A program made the translations under genes and the position numbers. This document shows, piece by piece, positions 6,131 to 6,703 of a stretch of 6,703 nucleotides of DNA; within the stretch, counting starts at the first letter, position 1, and each line of letters begins with the position of its first letter. Source of the DNA: Nitratifractor sp964650685 (GTDB lineage Bacteria; Campylobacterota; Campylobacteria; Campylobacterales; Sulfurovaceae). The DNA lies in contig CAZYUW010000153.1 of assembly GCA_964650685.1 (NCBI GenBank), positions 1 to 6,703 on the forward strand, in the 5' to 3' direction. The notes beneath the pieces are model-generated. The model saw only the letters and a program-made list of their open reading frames with translations, ran no database searches and had not been told where the DNA came from.

Positions 6131-6703
6131 GCGGTTCCGCGAACACTCTCTGCGGAACATGTTTCGGAGAGGGGAAGTACGACAGTCCGTTGATGCCTTT
6201 GTCTCACAGAAACGATTTCGTGTTCAATCCGTCTCCCAGAGATTTCGTAGTGGAGGAGATACCACTGTATCAATTTTCCGGCTCGGGGGAGCATCTGATA
6301 CTCAAAATCAGAAAAAAGGGTATGACCACATGGAGACTTCTCGATATATTGAGCTCCCGTTTCGGGGTAGCCAAAAGATTCATAGGGTATGCTGGACTCA
6401 AAGACAAACACGCTCTGACCACACAGTATGTCTCGATCCCTGTCAGGAACGAGAATGGAGTTGTCGGATTGGATGATGAGGACGGAATAAAGGTACTGGA
6501 GACCAACAGGCATAAAAATAGACTCAGAATAGGCCACTTGAAGGGAAACGCTTTTCGTCTGCGATTTAAAAAGGTCGATCGTGTAAGCAGAGATATGATC
6601 GAATCCGTGATCGGCTGGATAAAAAAAGAGGGATCCCCCAACTATTTCGGTTTTCAGCGTTTCGGTAATGATGGAGGCAATTGGTTGGAGGGCAAAAAGA
6701 TAT
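6127..6703 (+). CDS. truD: tRNA pseudouridine(13) synthase TruD, C-terminus cut by window edge
   Basis: Isomerises U13 of tRNA (in E. coli, tRNA-Glu) to pseudouridine. The 192 codons visible are the N-terminal part; the family usually has about 340-380 residues. Matches in order: NPSPRDFVVEEIP (34-46), GEHLILKIRKKG (54-65), the catalytic motif GYAGLKDKHALT (88-99) with Asp93, RHKNRLRIGHLKGNAFRLRF (128-147), and PNYFGFQRFG (171-180). All are TruD signatures and E. coli TruD aligns well from memory. The ATG overlaps the trmA stop by 4 bp and has a GAGGAG site, so the two are probably co-translated. The first 22 residues, before LMPLSHRNDFVF, are longer than I expect for Campylobacterota TruD and contain a CGTC motif (9-12). 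An ATG at 6193 (residue 23) is the alternative start but lacks a ribosome site. Confidence 0.95.
   Translation, partial: MSGSANTLCGTCFGEGKYDSPLMPLSHRNDFVFNPSPRDFVVEEIPLYQFSGSGEHLILKIRKKGMTTWRLLDILSSRFGVAKRFIGYAGLKDKHALTTQYVSIPVRNENGVVGLDDEDGIKVLETNRHKNRLRIGHLKGNAFRLRFKKVDRVSRDMIESVIGWIKKEGSPNYFGFQRFGNDGGNWLEGKKI

Noticed and set aside
1..6703. Mobile elements, CRISPR arrays, tRNA or rRNA genes, defence or phage genes, intrinsic terminators
   Set aside because: The window was read on both strands for these. Coding sequence fills all but 83 intergenic bp plus the single base at 1685, and no GC hairpin followed by a T-run, repeat array or RNA gene was seen.

Overview
The window reads as a dense housekeeping region of a Campylobacterota (epsilonproteobacterial) chromosome. 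The basis is protein resemblance (TrmA, TruD, UppS, GlmU, CoaBC), heavy use of ATA and AGA codons, and the gene order glmU-coaBC-uppS-prepilin peptidase-LptF-type permease, which I recall from Campylobacter and relatives. By eye the GC content is close to half, higher than typical Campylobacter or Helicobacter, so a deep-branching or marine/vent lineage is possible. The genus cannot be fixed from sequence alone.

Minus strand, positions 4928 down to 1: five genes run head to tail with almost no spacing: glmU (UDP-GlcNAc synthesis), coaBC (coenzyme A synthesis), uppS (undecaprenyl diphosphate synthesis), a prepilin peptidase, and an LptF/LptG-type permease cut off by the left edge. Junctions are a 7-bp overlap, a 14-bp overlap, a 1-bp gap and an 8-bp overlap, which indicates one translationally coupled operon. 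The theme is envelope building: UDP-GlcNAc and the lipid carrier feed peptidoglycan and surface glycans, the permease family exports LPS or lipooligosaccharide, and CoA supplies the acetyl donor used by GlmU.

Positions 4929-5011 are the only real intergenic region, 83 bp between divergent genes. It holds a perfect TATAAT facing glmU, a weaker TAAAAT facing trmA, and a 6-bp inverted repeat between them.

Plus strand, positions 5012 to 6703: trmA (tRNA m5U54 methyltransferase) and truD (tRNA pseudouridine-13 synthase, cut off by the right edge) overlap by ATGA and form a tRNA-modification pair.

I found no mobile element, CRISPR array, RNA gene, phage gene or defence system, and no convincing undescribed system. 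The points most worth a second look are an RlmD-like set of Fe-S cysteines on the TrmA protein, an insertion in the CoaB half of CoaBC, an altered GxGD motif in the prepilin peptidase, a CxxC-bearing N-terminal extension on TruD, and the overlapping divergent promoter region.
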